Below, in pieces: positions 34,066-44,279 of a stretch of 64,000 nucleotides of DNA. The first letter of the stretch is position 1. Each line of letters starts with the position of its first letter. Position numbers and translations under genes: made by a program. The DNA is from Cyclobacteriaceae bacterium (GTDB lineage: Bacteria > Bacteroidota > Bacteroidia > Cytophagales > Cyclobacteriaceae): positions 1 through 64,000 of the forward strand of contig JANQPQ010000051.1 in the NCBI GenBank assembly GCA_028285445.1. The letters are read 5' to 3'. The notes under the pieces were generated by a model, which saw nothing but the letters and a program-made list of their open reading frames with translations, was not told the origin of the DNA and did no database searches.

Positions 34066-35093
34066 TGGACTCTGCAATTCTAGGTGAAGAAAATGTACTG
34101 CTTGTTGCTGAACTATCAGCGAATCATAGGCACGATAAGGACATAGCCATAGCCACGGTAAGGGCAGCAAAGGAATCAGGAGCAGATGCCATAAAACTTC
34201 AAACATACACCGCCGATACACTTACTATAGATTCTAACAATGAACATTTCACCATAGACGAGGGTCTCTGGGAAGGAAAGACGCTGTATGAGCTTTATAA
34301 GGAGGCCTTTACTCCGTGGGAATGGCATCAAGAACTTTTTGATGTTGCTGCGGACGAGGGGTTGCTCTGCTTTTCTACACCTTTCGATAATTCATCGGCA
34401 GATTTCCTCATGCAGTTTGACATCCCGTTTTTTAAGATTGCCTCATTCGAAATTCAAGACATACCTTTGATAAAGTATGTTGCAAGCAAAGGAAAGCCAA
34501 TGGTAATCTCAACAGGTATCGCCACCAATGAAGACATAGCGCTAGCGGTGGAAACGTGTAGATTGGTTGGCAATGACCAAATTACACTGTTGAAGTGCAC
34601 ATCAGCCTATCCTGCTCCCCTTGAAGAGGCTAATGTGCGAACTATGGCAGACATGCGGGAGAAGTTTGGGGTCTCTGTGGGGTTGAGTGATCATACAATT
34701 GGAAATGCCGCGGCCGTTACTGCTACAGCCTTAGGCGCCGTTTTGATTGAAAAGCATTTTATCCTTGACCGTAAGCTTGGGGGGCCGGATGCAGCATTCA
34801 GCGTCGATCCCAAGGAGTTCAAATTTATGGTTGAAGACGTAAGAAACGTTCAAATGGCATTAGGCCAGGTAACATACTCACTTTCCGGAAATCAGGAAAA
34901 GAATCGGCAGTTTGCCCGATCTATTTTCGTAGTTAAAGACATAAAGGCTGGGGAGGTCTTCACCGATAAGCACATCCGTTCAATCCGACCCGGCTTTGGT
35001 TTACACCCCAAACACTTTGAAGATATAATAGGAAAGAGGGCTAAGAAAGATCTGGAGAGAGGGGAGCCTATGAGGTCTGAATATGTTCACTGA
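34065..35093 (+). CDS. pseI: Pseudaminic acid synthase
   Basis: 342 residues. A NeuB TIM barrel (AELSANHRHD, IKLQTYTADTLT, CFSTPFD, KIASFE, STGIA, GLSDHT, EKHF) is followed by a C-terminal SAF/antifreeze-like domain (about 285-342). It condenses the PseG product with phosphoenolpyruvate. ATG overlaps the preceding stop. Confidence 0.92.
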   Translation: MDSAILGEENVLLVAELSANHRHDKDIAIATVRAAKESGADAIKLQTYTADTLTIDSNNEHFTIDEGLWEGKTLYELYKEAFTPWEWHQELFDVAADEGLLCFSTPFDNSSADFLMQFDIPFFKIASFEIQDIPLIKYVASKGKPMVISTGIATNEDIALAVETCRLVGNDQITLLKCTSAYPAPLEEANVRTMADMREKFGVSVGLSDHTIGNAAAVTATALGAVLIEKHFILDRKLGGPDAAFSVDPKEFKFMVEDVRNVQMALGQVTYSLSGNQEKNRQFARSIFVVKDIKAGEVFTDKHIRSIRPGFGLHPKHFEDIIGKRAKKDLERGEPMRSEYVH

Positions 35094-35144
35094 GGGAGCA
35101 GATGAGAACTACCCTGTGCTTAAGACAAAGTTACCAAAAAGGCA

Positions 35145-36938
35145 GTGAAGAAGTTTAGGAAAGTATTTAGGTACTTATCTTATTTCTATAATTATGTGGG
35201 CGCAAAGCTAATTGCGTTTGTGGGGCTGAGCATCTTCGTAGGGCTGCTGGATGGATTTGGTTTGGCTCTGTTTTTACCACTGCTTGAAACAGCTGCAGAA
35301 GGCCCCTCGGCCCCCCACGGGGAAGCAATGGGAAACCTGGCTTTTCTCGTAGACTGGCTTGAGGCTATGGGATTGGAAATCAATCTCAAGGTGGTTATGC
35401 TGTCTATGGGAACACTATTTGCGCTAAAAGGGATCGTTCAGTATGTCGAACTGGCCTTCAAAGCGTGGCTGAGAATGTTTTTCGTGAAGGAGATTAGATT
35501 CCAGATGCTGGACGGCATAGACACTATGAGGTATGAGGCCTTTACTTTGCAAGATGCTGGTGCAATGCAAAATACAATTAGTGGCGAGGTTTGGAGGATT
35601 ATCAATGCCTTCAATCACTATTTCTCAATGTTCCGCTTCTCTATTTTTCTGCTTACGTATGCTTTCCTGGCATTTTTAGCAAATCCTCAATTCGCTCTAT
35701 TGGTGGCTTTTGGAGGCGGCCTAATAAGTGCGGCTTACACACATATCTACAAGCTTACCAAACGCTACTCACGCGACGTGACCTCAGGTGGTCATCAACT
35801 TCAGTCATTGCTAATTCAAAGTGTGCTGTATCACAAGTACTTGAAGGCAACTGGTGCGTTGGGAAGGTTTTCTGCAAAACTAAAACAGAGTATAGTAGAC
35901 CTGGAGAAAACCCAATACATAATGGGAAGGCTGACGGCCCTCCTAACAGCTTCAAGAGAGCCATTGATTATAATCGTGGTGATTATAGTCATATATCTTC
36001 AAATCTCGGTTTTCGGAGGCCAGCTAACCAACATTATTTTAAGCTTACTTTTCTTTTACAGGTCTCTTGGTAGTTTAGGAAATATGCAAACGGCATATAA
36101 CAACTTTCTAAGTAACATAGGCGCCTTAGATAATGCAAAAGAGTTTGTGCAAGACCTTGAAAAGAACAAAGCATACCGTGGAGGCACCAGTATAAAGGAT
36201 GAATCTATCAAAGAAATAAGGCTTGAAAATATTGAGTTTAGCTACAACAAATCTCAGGCGGTGCTTTCAGGTATCTCATTTACCATTCCGTCGAAATCTA
36301 CCACGGCATTTGTAGGAGAAAGTGGTTCTGGCAAAACCACTGTAGTTAACATCATTGCAGGCCTGCTAGATAGCTTTCAAGGCCAGCTGAAGATAAACGA
36401 TCGTGGAATTCAAGAAATTGATAAGAGGACCTATCAGCGCAAAATTGGTTATATTACTCAAGAGCCTGTTATCTTTTCAGATACGCTTTTTAACAACGTA
36501 ACCCTGTGGGCCGAACCTATAGATACCAACATTTCTGCCTTTGAGAAAGCGATCAATGAGGTGGCCCTGTCGGACTTTTATCACGACTTACCCCAGGGCA
36601 AGGATACGCTCATTGGTGATTTCGGACAAAACCTTTCCGGAGGCCAGCGACAAAGAATTTCCATAGCCCGAGAATTGTTCAAAGACATAGAAGTTCTGAT
36701 AATGGACGAGGCCACCTCTGCACTTGATTCAGAGGCAGAGAATATAATTCAAGAAAACATTAGGAGCCTAAAGGGCAAGTACACTATTATTATGATAGCC
36801 CATAGACTAAGCACAATACGATTTGCAGATCAAATCTTCTTGCTAGAAAAGGGCACGATAAGTGCCAGTGGAACTTACGATGAGCTTAACAATAATTCAT
36901 CAAAATTTAAAGAGATGACGTCTCTCCAAAATCTTTGA
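35145..36938 (+). CDS. ABC exporter, lipid-linked oligosaccharide flippase-like
   Basis: 597 residues from a GTG start. Six transmembrane helices in residues 1-310 precede a nucleotide-binding domain with Walker A (GESGSGKTT), signature LSGGQRQR and Walker B (VLIMDEATSALD). Half-transporter architecture of the MsbA/PglK type. Since no Wzx-type flippase is visible in the locus, it is the best candidate to flip the undecaprenyl-linked glycan. Confidence 0.85.
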   Translation: MKKFRKVFRYLSYFYNYVGAKLIAFVGLSIFVGLLDGFGLALFLPLLETAAEGPSAPHGEAMGNLAFLVDWLEAMGLEINLKVVMLSMGTLFALKGIVQYVELAFKAWLRMFFVKEIRFQMLDGIDTMRYEAFTLQDAGAMQNTISGEVWRIINAFNHYFSMFRFSIFLLTYAFLAFLANPQFALLVAFGGGLISAAYTHIYKLTKRYSRDVTSGGHQLQSLLIQSVLYHKYLKATGALGRFSAKLKQSIVDLEKTQYIMGRLTALLTASREPLIIIVVIIVIYLQISVFGGQLTNIILSLLFFYRSLGSLGNMQTAYNNFLSNIGALDNAKEFVQDLEKNKAYRGGTSIKDESIKEIRLENIEFSYNKSQAVLSGISFTIPSKSTTAFVGESGSGKTTVVNIIAGLLDSFQGQLKINDRGIQEIDKRTYQRKIGYITQEPVIFSDTLFNNVTLWAEPIDTNISAFEKAINEVALSDFYHDLPQGKDTLIGDFGQNLSGGQRQRISIARELFKDIEVLIMDEATSALDSEAENIIQENIRSLKGKYTIIMIAHRLSTIRFADQIFLLEKGTISASGTYDELNNNSSKFKEMTSLQNL

Positions 36939-36945
36939 TGCCTCT

Positions 36946-37887
36946 ATGATTTCCCCACTAATAACTATTGGTATTCCAACTTATAATCGCAAAGACTCAG
37001 TAGTTCAAAGAGCTAAGGAGTTAGCATTGTGGCCAATCGACGACCGCATCGAGATTATAATTATCGATAATAACTCACCTGATAACACTTATCAGGAATT
37101 ATTGAAGGCATGTGAAGGATCGAGGATAAAACTGTATAAGAACAGTGTTAACTTAGGGTTTCATGGAAATTTTGTGGAGTTATTTAAGAAGGCTGAGGGT
37201 GAGTATCTACTATGGTCATCTGATGAAGATGAGATACTATTAGAGAACATCGAGGCACTTATTGAGCACCTAATTGGTACAAAATCGCAATTTGTTTCTA
37301 CGCAATATTTCCTTCCGCAAAACAGTAAGACTGTGCTTTACAGAGGCCGGAGGAAAGCTAAAGATATGTCACCTGAAGACGTCTGGTATCAAGGACATTT
37401 ACCAGGGCTTGTATTTCGAGTAGATAACAGTCATCCATTTGTTGAGAACTTTAGAGAGCTCGAAAAGCTATTCCCTACTATAATTCTATATTACCCGCAT
37501 ACCATGTTAATTATTCAATTAATGTTGGCGGGGAAAGGTACGTGGTGGGATAAACCTATTACCAAACAGGTAGATTTCCTGGAACCTCTTCATCCCAAAC
37601 ATAACGATGGCACAGGATATTACAACTTAAACTCCAGATGGAAGCAGTGGAAGGAATTTATGCAGTACTTGGATTTACTAGCTCAAAAAGAACTAGACTC
37701 TAAACAAAAAGATATTTTGAAAATGATGGTCTTGAGTCAACAGCAGCGCCTCTTTCGACTTATAAGCTCTTCGATTGGTGTTGAAAACAAAGAGGCATTG
37801 CAATTTTTTAACACAGGAGCAAAGAAGGCCTTTGGTTATAGAACAAGATTGAATAGGCTAATCAAGACCATCCTAAGGGGGTTGTAA
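36946..37887 (+). CDS. Family 2 glycosyltransferase
   Basis: 313 residues, GT-A fold: ITIGIPTYNRKDSV, EIIIIDNNSPDNT and a SSDEDEIL segment that probably supplies the metal-binding Asp residues. No membrane segment. Begins 7 bp after the ABC exporter. Donor and acceptor unknown. Confidence 0.85.
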   Translation: MISPLITIGIPTYNRKDSVVQRAKELALWPIDDRIEIIIIDNNSPDNTYQELLKACEGSRIKLYKNSVNLGFHGNFVELFKKAEGEYLLWSSDEDEILLENIEALIEHLIGTKSQFVSTQYFLPQNSKTVLYRGRRKAKDMSPEDVWYQGHLPGLVFRVDNSHPFVENFRELEKLFPTIILYYPHTMLIIQLMLAGKGTWWDKPITKQVDFLEPLHPKHNDGTGYYNLNSRWKQWKEFMQYLDLLAQKELDSKQKDILKMMVLSQQQRLFRLISSSIGVENKEALQFFNTGAKKAFGYRTRLNRLIKTILRGL

Positions 37888-37917
37888 TCAAATTATAAAA
37901 TCCAAATTGGCAAAACT

Positions 37918-38688
37918 ATGAAGTGTGTAATCTTAGCGGGGGGATTCGGAACAAGATTAAGCGAAGAAACCGGCTTAAGGCCGAAGCCAATGGTAGAGAT
38001 AGGCGGTTACCCTATAATTTGGCATATCATCAAAATTTATTCACACTATGGCTTTAATGAGTTTGTGATTTGCCTGGGATACAAGGGCTACGTGATCAAA
38101 GAGTACTTTGCAAATTATTTCCTACACCAGTCGGATGTTACCTTCGACTTTTCTGACAATTCTACAAGATACCATAAATCACATGCTGAGCCCTGGAAAA
38201 TAAGCTTGGTAGACACCGGCAAGGATAGTATGACTGGAGGAAGGATCAAAGCCGTGAAAGACTACCTTCAAAATGAGCCTTTCATGTTGACGTATGGAGA
38301 TGGTGTGGGAGACGTTGATATCTCATCATTGGTGGAGTTCCACAAGGCTAATAAAAGACTATTGACTGTTACCGCCGTACAACCATCTGGCAGGTTTGGA
38401 ACGCTCAACATGTCCTCGTCCAATGAGGTAAAGTCTTTTCTCGAAAAACCCAAAGGCGATGGCTCATGGATCAACGGAGGGTTTTTTGTATGTCAACCTG
38501 AGGTCATTGACTATATTGTGGACCTCAAAACCGTCTGGGAAAGAGAACCCATGGAAAACTTGGCTAAGAACAATCAGATGGTGGCATACAAACATACGGG
38601 GTTCTGGAAACCAATGGATACGTTACGAGATAAACAGGAACTCGAGAAGCTTTGGGAAACTGATTCTGCTCCCTGGAAGGTTTGGTAA
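37918..38688 (+). CDS. rfbF: Glucose-1-phosphate cytidylyltransferase
   Basis: 256 residues, the full family length. LAGGFGTRLSEETGLRPKPM is the nucleotide-binding signature, with LTYGDGVGDVD and WINGGFFV downstream. It makes CDP-glucose. Followed 6 bp later by the CDP-glucose dehydratase. Confidence 0.93.
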   Translation: MKCVILAGGFGTRLSEETGLRPKPMVEIGGYPIIWHIIKIYSHYGFNEFVICLGYKGYVIKEYFANYFLHQSDVTFDFSDNSTRYHKSHAEPWKISLVDTGKDSMTGGRIKAVKDYLQNEPFMLTYGDGVGDVDISSLVEFHKANKRLLTVTAVQPSGRFGTLNMSSSNEVKSFLEKPKGDGSWINGGFFVCQPEVIDYIVDLKTVWEREPMENLAKNNQMVAYKHTGFWKPMDTLRDKQELEKLWETDSAPWKVW

Positions 38689-38694
38689 GAAACA

Positions 38695-39780
38695 ATGGAT
38701 AATAATCACTATAACCTCATCAAATCAACCTTCGAAGGCAAGAAGGTATTCTTGACAGGCCATACCGGATTTAAGGGTTCATGGCTATTGGTCCTGCTGG
38801 AAATACTCGGTGCCGAGGTGAAAGGGTACGCCCTTGCCCCTGAACCCCATCATCTATATTCACGCATTAACGGTGATGAAATATGTAAATCCGTAATTTC
38901 CGATGTTAGAGATTATGATGCACTAAAATCAGAGCTTGTCTCGTTCCAACCCGACTTTGTTTTCCACATGGCAGCTCAACCACTAGTAAGGAGGTCTTAT
39001 GATGAACCCTTGGAAACCTTACAGACCAACGTACAGGGAACCGCCAACCTGCTAGATGCATGCCGATATATAAGTGGCAATTGCGTAATGTTAATAATTA
39101 CCACCGACAAGGTTTACCAAAATAATGAATGGGAATATGCCTACAGGGAAGTTGATAGGCTAGGAGGGAAGGATCCTTATAGTATGAGTAAAGCGGCTTG
39201 TGAACTTCTGGTATCATCGTATGAGCACAGTTTTTTTAATCGAGATCAGTTTTCAGAACATGGCAAAAGCATTAGTTCTGTTCGAGCTGGGAATGTAATT
39301 GGGGGCGGGGATTGGGCGGAAGATAGAATCATCCCAGATATTGTCCGGGCGATTCACAATAATGTCCCCCTTTCGGTCCGAAACGGCAATTCTGTTAGGC
39401 CTTGGCAGCATGTGCTCGAACCCTTAGGAGGCTACCTGCTGTTGGCCACTCAAATGCACAACCACGGGCCGGATTACAATGGAGCCTGGAACTTCGGTCC
39501 AGACGCCACAGAAAGATTTACTGTAATGCAGCTGGTTAACCACATCGCCCGGAAATATCCCAAATTGGAGATCGTGGATTCTTCAAATGAAGTCAGTCAA
39601 CATGAGGCCGGACTATTGAAGTTGGATATTTCCAAGGCTATTGCAAATTTGCATTGGTTACCTCAGCTTACGTGTGTTGAATCTATTGACCTTACAATGG
39701 ATTGGTATGATAAGGTTAACAATGGGGCGGATGAATTGGAACTGACCGTTGGGCAAGTCAACAAATACCTTAATAGTTGA
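38695..39780 (+). CDS. rfbG: CDP-glucose 4,6-dehydratase
   Basis: 361 residues. Extended SDR with TGHTGFKGSWL (NAD binding), HMAAQPLV and the YSMSKAACE catalytic Tyr/Lys. Produces CDP-4-keto-6-deoxy-glucose, the branch point to CDP-3,6-dideoxyhexoses. Confidence 0.93.
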   Translation: MDNNHYNLIKSTFEGKKVFLTGHTGFKGSWLLVLLEILGAEVKGYALAPEPHHLYSRINGDEICKSVISDVRDYDALKSELVSFQPDFVFHMAAQPLVRRSYDEPLETLQTNVQGTANLLDACRYISGNCVMLIITTDKVYQNNEWEYAYREVDRLGGKDPYSMSKAACELLVSSYEHSFFNRDQFSEHGKSISSVRAGNVIGGGDWAEDRIIPDIVRAIHNNVPLSVRNGNSVRPWQHVLEPLGGYLLLATQMHNHGPDYNGAWNFGPDATERFTVMQLVNHIARKYPKLEIVDSSNEVSQHEAGLLKLDISKAIANLHWLPQLTCVESIDLTMDWYDKVNNGADELELTVGQVNKYLNS

Positions 39781-39807
39781 TTACGGAATAAGATCGGATA
39801 TCCAGCC

Positions 39808-40647
39808 GTGAATAGCATAGTGATTACCGGAGGTACCGGCTACCTGGGAAGGAATCTTATCCAAGCTCTTTCGAACTCCTACAAACTGACGGCCTTAATT
39901 AGGCCCAAATCGAATATTTCACTTCTTCCTCAATCTGTAGAGCTTGTTGAAATTGGTAGTGCAGGGTGGCTTGAAAAAATTAAGAAAGTGGATGCAATTT
40001 TTCATTGTGCTACAAACTATGGTCGAGGTGTTGGAGAAAATGTATTCACCGGAAATGTAGAGTTTCCATTAAAGATGCTGCGGGCAATTAGCGATAAGGC
40101 TGTCGTTCTTTTCAATATTGATACATCCCTTCCCAAAGAAGTGTCAGATTATTCCTACTCAAAATGGCAGTTTAGACAACTCTCCAAGGAGTATCCCGTC
40201 AAAGTGGTTCATATCCAATCAGAATATTTCTACGGACCAGGAGATGGCCAATGGAAGTTCATTACCTGGTGCATAAGAGAAATGATGGCCGGCAGAGATA
40301 TTAAACTCTCTGCCTGCCAGCAAAAAAGAGACTTCATTTATATTGACGATGCTATCCTTGGTTTAAGAATAATTTTGGAAAATTGTGGCTCCTTAAAATC
40401 CCAACAGACCGTTCAACTTGGTAGTGGAATAGCCTATTGCCTTAAAGATGTTGTTCGAAAGATTGCCGACCTCTTACGGTTTCCAGAGGACAAAATCCAC
40501 TTTGGCGCGTTGCCTTATCGTAAGAACGAGGTAATGCTCTCTTGCGCAGATACAACTACCCTAAGAGGCCTAAAATGGAGCCCTTCAACCGACCTTGAAA
40601 AGGGGCTAGCAAAAACAGTAGACTTTGAAAAATTAACAGATGAATAA
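39808..40647 (+). CDS. NAD(P)-dependent reductase/epimerase, RfbJ-like
   Basis: 279 residues from a GTG start. [12 protein letters not shown] binds the cofactor and YSYSKWQF gives the catalytic Tyr/Lys. By position between rfbG and rfbH it probably performs the final C4 ketoreduction that decides abequose versus paratose; stereochemistry cannot be read from the sequence. Overlaps rfbH by 8 bp. Confidence 0.75.
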   Translation: MNSIVITGGTGYLGRNLIQALSNSYKLTALIRPKSNISLLPQSVELVEIGSAGWLEKIKKVDAIFHCATNYGRGVGENVFTGNVEFPLKMLRAISDKAVVLFNIDTSLPKEVSDYSYSKWQFRQLSKEYPVKVVHIQSEYFYGPGDGQWKFITWCIREMMAGRDIKLSACQQKRDFIYIDDAILGLRIILENCGSLKSQQTVQLGSGIAYCLKDVVRKIADLLRFPEDKIHFGALPYRKNEVMLSCADTTTLRGLKWSPSTDLEKGLAKTVDFEKLTDE

Positions 40648-41947
40648 TATAGATCAATCTCTGCAGGAGAAATTACTAGAACGCATTGGCGGAAACCTGG
40701 CCCGTAGCATTGAACCAGGTGTTGATTACATACCGGTTACCGGAAAAGTGATAGATAGTTCCGATATTCTTTTTGGAGTTGATGCTATGATGGATGGTTG
40801 GCTAACCACGGGTCGCTATGCGAAAAAATTTGAATATAGTTTTTCAAAATATGTTGGTTCTAAATCCAGCCTACTGGTTAACTCTGGTTCTTCGGCAAAT
40901 TTATGTGCGTTTTACACATTAACATCACCCAAGCTTGGAGAAAGACAAATAAAGCCCGGTGATGAAGTAATTACTGTTGCAGCCGGTTTCCCAACAACGG
41001 TAAATCCTATGATCCAATATGGGTGCATTCCGGTATTTGTGGATATTGACATCCCTACTTACAATATCAAGGCCGAACTACTTGAGGAAGCAATCTCTCC
41101 AAAAACAAAGGCAATAATGATTGCACATACGCTTGGTAATCCATTCAATCTAAACCAAGTAATGGAAGTGGCCAGGAAGTACAATTTGTGGGTAATCGAG
41201 GATGATTGCGATTCTCTGGGGGCGACTTACAATGATCAAAAAACCGGAACTTTTGGAGACTTAGCAACCGTTTCATTTTACCCCGCTCACCATATTACCA
41301 TGGGTGAAGGAGGAGCGGTATTGATAAACGATATTAAGTTGAAGATGATTGCCCAGAGTTTTAGGGATTGGGGAAGAGATTGCTATTGCGAGCCTGGTAA
41401 GGACAATACCTGCGGAAGGCGATTCGGTTGGCAGCTTGGAGATTTGCCTGAGGGATATGATCACAAGTATATATATAGCCATATTGGATTTAATTTGAAG
41501 GTTACTGATATGCAGGCCGCGGTGGGGTTAAGTCAACTTGACAAAATCGACTCGTTTGTTGAACGCCGGAGAGCAAACCACCAGTACTTGTATGAGCAGC
41601 TCAAAGGCCTGGAGGAGCATCTTGTTCTGCATGAAGCTACACCAAATAGCGAACCTTCCTGGTTTGGTTTTATGATTACCATTCGAGATGGAAGCCCAAT
41701 TAGCAGAAACAAACTGGCCCAGAACTTAGAAGAAAATAAGATTGGTACACGCCTCCTTTTCGGGGGCAACCTATTGCGGCAACCAGCTTACAAGAATATT
41801 GAGAAGCGCCAGGTGGGTTCATTTCGAAATTCAGACAAGGTAATGAATGATTCATTCTGGGTAGGCGTGTGGCCAGGATTGGATAAATCCCACTTGGAAT
41901 ATGTTTCTCAAACCATCAGCGCATTTGTGTTGAACGGTGGGCAGTAG
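40640..41947 (+). CDS. rfbH: CDP-6-deoxy-4-hexulose 3-dehydrase (E1)
   Basis: 435 residues, aminotransferase fold. The PLP lysine of related transaminases is replaced by His ([12 protein letters not shown]), the hallmark of the PMP-dependent 3-dehydrases. A Cys-rich segment ([17 protein letters not shown]) matches the 2Fe-2S site. It removes the C3 hydroxyl together with an E3 reductase (RfbI/AscD), for which no gene is seen in this window. Confidence 0.93.
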   Translation: MNNIDQSLQEKLLERIGGNLARSIEPGVDYIPVTGKVIDSSDILFGVDAMMDGWLTTGRYAKKFEYSFSKYVGSKSSLLVNSGSSANLCAFYTLTSPKLGERQIKPGDEVITVAAGFPTTVNPMIQYGCIPVFVDIDIPTYNIKAELLEEAISPKTKAIMIAHTLGNPFNLNQVMEVARKYNLWVIEDDCDSLGATYNDQKTGTFGDLATVSFYPAHHITMGEGGAVLINDIKLKMIAQSFRDWGRDCYCEPGKDNTCGRRFGWQLGDLPEGYDHKYIYSHIGFNLKVTDMQAAVGLSQLDKIDSFVERRRANHQYLYEQLKGLEEHLVLHEATPNSEPSWFGFMITIRDGSPISRNKLAQNLEENKIGTRLLFGGNLLRQPAYKNIEKRQVGSFRNSDKVMNDSFWVGVWPGLDKSHLEYVSQTISAFVLNGGQ

Positions 41948-42070
41948 TTCAAATCACAGTTCTCACTTAAGATTTCAAAAACCAATAACGGTCTGAATCC
42001 CGAGGAAAAAGCTCTAAGAGAAAGAATTGAGATCGAAAAAATACTCTGTGAGATTCGATATAGAACCACG

Positions 42071-43363
42071 TTGGTTGGTGAGTATTGTGCCCCCGATGTT
42101 GACAGTATAATTCGAAACAAAAGCGTAAAGCAGAAGTACCAAAATTCGTTTATCCAAATTCTATCATTCTGGCTATCTATTCTAAAAAGCTTTAGGCTCA
42201 CCAAGAAACCTTTCGAGAACAGGGACTTATTTTTTGCCCATTATTCCTCAAGACAAAAGGACTGGAGCATTTTGAATGGGACTGAAAGACAACTGGATGG
42301 CATCGCAAGTATATTTAGATTTGAAGCATCTACCTATGTCAGGCAATACTCCCTAGTTGATCTTTACAACTGGCTAATAAGAGTTATATCATTTACCATA
42401 AGGTTGAGAAGGCTTTTTCGAAGATTAACCAAGGCGGGAATCATTAACAGGTCCGCAGCCAGGGTTTTGAGGCATTTTATAATTACACACGCCCTATTTG
42501 TTGAGAATGTGACCCAACAATTAAAGAAAAATGGGCCTAAGCATATCCTGTCAACACATGACAGAAACAGATATAATGCCATATTGATCTCTGTAGCTAA
42601 TGGCCTTGGAGTTAGTACCTCAGTTCTAATTCATGGCTCTAGTTTTCACCTGCCAACTGGTTATGTTCTTCCAATCGCAAAAACGGCCTTGTTGTGGGGC
42701 CCGCTGCAATCAAGAGTTTTTCAAGAGTATGGGCTAAGCAGTGAAAGAGTAAGAATAGTCGGTTTCCCGAACTTGGGTTATAAGAAATCGCAGGATGTGG
42801 CTGAACTAAAGAAACATTATCAATTGCAGGTTGACAAAAAGGTGCTATTGCTGGCATCACAACCTTCAGCATTTGATAGTGAGGTAATTAGATATGTTAG
42901 CAACGAAGTTGAAACTTTGTCTGATTGGCTGGTATTGATAAAATTGCATCCAACTTCATACTCGAAGCGATTGCCAGAAATTCCTATTAATAAAAACGTG
43001 AGGGTACTTCCGGAAAAATGCACCACTTTGGAGAGTTTGTCAATGGCAGATGTTACCGCCGGGCTTGCTAGTACTCTTCTAATAGAATCAGTAAGTATGG
43101 GCACACCAGTTATTGTGATAAATCCGACATCAGAACACGAGGAGGGAGTTGGGGGGCTTTTTGTCCAACATGGTGGAGCCAAATATTGTAGCAAGGAAAA
43201 TGAGCTTTTGGATGTGTTAAGAAGTGCTGAATCCAAAGACCTTGGGTCGGTTCTTAACAATAATAAACAATTGGAGTTTTTTGATAAGTTATGCGCCTAC
43301 AGAGGTGCAGAATCGGAAGGGCAAATCCTTCACTTTTTGAATGAGACAGTACAAAATAACTAA
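42071..43363 (+). CDS. GT-B fold transferase, CDP-glycerol/capsule synthesis-like
   Basis: 430 residues from TTG at 42071, but the frame is open back to the rfbH stop at 41947 and the intervening codons look coding, so the N-terminus is uncertain. The C-terminal half has LIHGSSFH, KLHPTSYSKR and a LASTLLIES segment with the pattern of CDP-glycerol or Kdo-type transferases. Donor unknown. Confidence 0.65.
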   Translation: MVGEYCAPDVDSIIRNKSVKQKYQNSFIQILSFWLSILKSFRLTKKPFENRDLFFAHYSSRQKDWSILNGTERQLDGIASIFRFEASTYVRQYSLVDLYNWLIRVISFTIRLRRLFRRLTKAGIINRSAARVLRHFIITHALFVENVTQQLKKNGPKHILSTHDRNRYNAILISVANGLGVSTSVLIHGSSFHLPTGYVLPIAKTALLWGPLQSRVFQEYGLSSERVRIVGFPNLGYKKSQDVAELKKHYQLQVDKKVLLLASQPSAFDSEVIRYVSNEVETLSDWLVLIKLHPTSYSKRLPEIPINKNVRVLPEKCTTLESLSMADVTAGLASTLLIESVSMGTPVIVINPTSEHEEGVGGLFVQHGGAKYCSKENELLDVLRSAESKDLGSVLNNNKQLEFFDKLCAYRGAESEGQILHFLNETVQNN

Positions 43364-43368
43364 TTCTT

Positions 43369-44232
43369 ATGGAAGTAAAACAAACTAAAGTGGTTGCGGA
43401 AATTGGCTGCAATCACAAAGGAGATATTTCGATTGCCAAGGAAATGATAAAAGTAGCTTCACTGGCAGGAGCCTATGCAGTGAAATTTCAGAAGCGAAAC
43501 AATAGGGAATTACTGGGAGACGGATATGACAATCCACATCCTAATCCTATCAACTCTTATGGGGAAACTTACGGAGAACATAGAGAATTCCTTGAGTTTT
43601 CTTTGGATGAACACCGGGAGTTGAAAAGCGTATGTGAGGACCATAACTTGATTTATAGTACGTCTGTTTGGGACATTACATCCGCCCAGGAGATCGCATC
43701 TATTCAGCCGGAGTTCATTAAAATTCCCTCAGCTTCAAACTTGCACTTTGAAATGCTAAAGTACTTATGCCAAAATTTTAGCGGGCAAATTCAGTTGTCC
43801 TTTGGGATGACAACAAAAGAGGAAGAGGAAAAAATTATCGGGTTGTTTGAAAGTTACAGTAGGGCAAATGACCTCTTGATCTATAGCTGTACCTCTGGAT
43901 ATCCTGTGCCATTCGAGGATATTTGTTTAATGGAAATTGTGCGACTTAAAGAGGATTATGGGAACAGAGTTGGCGGCGTAGGATTTTCTGGACATCACCT
44001 AGGCATTGCAGCTGACGTAGCAGCCATGGCGTTGGGCGCAGAGTGGATCGAAAGACATTTCACATTGGACCGAACTTGGAAGGGCACTGACCATGCAGCT
44101 TCGTTAGAACCTGATGGCCTGCGAAGACTCTGCCGTGATATCAAAAACGTAGGGAGGGCATTAACTTACAAATCACAGGATATCTTACCGATTGAAAAGG
44201 TACAACGAGATAAGTTGAAATGGACTAAGTAA
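43369..44232 (+). CDS. Second NeuB-family nonulosonate synthase-like protein, SAF domain absent
   Basis: 287 residues, only the TIM-barrel part of NeuB. VVAEIGCNHKGD and VKFQKRN keep the PEP-site pattern, but GLSDHT of true synthases is SGHH, and STG is SFGMTT. It ends soon after the barrel, so the C-terminal SAF domain that closes the partner's active site is missing. It may make a different nonulosonic acid or have another role. The following gene looks like a sialyltransferase. Confidence 0.75.
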   Translation: MEVKQTKVVAEIGCNHKGDISIAKEMIKVASLAGAYAVKFQKRNNRELLGDGYDNPHPNPINSYGETYGEHREFLEFSLDEHRELKSVCEDHNLIYSTSVWDITSAQEIASIQPEFIKIPSASNLHFEMLKYLCQNFSGQIQLSFGMTTKEEEEKIIGLFESYSRANDLLIYSCTSGYPVPFEDICLMEIVRLKEDYGNRVGGVGFSGHHLGIAADVAAMALGAEWIERHFTLDRTWKGTDHAASLEPDGLRRLCRDIKNVGRALTYKSQDILPIEKVQRDKLKWTK

Positions 44233-44279
44233 GGATGGTACCTTATTCTATACAGGCTTCACTAGGTTAATCGATTCAG

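Noticed and set aside
35591-36073. 160-residue frame inside the ABC exporter
   Set aside because: It lies wholly within the transmembrane part of a well-supported gene in another frame, with no domain signature.
41945-41947. Stop-codon readthrough fusing RfbH to the next transferase
   Set aside because: RfbH ends at the normal family length, so a fusion is unlikely; the open frame is reported as a start-site problem.
42820-43260. 146-residue antisense frame in the GT-B transferase
   Set aside because: Antisense to a gene with clear motifs; no start context or domain.
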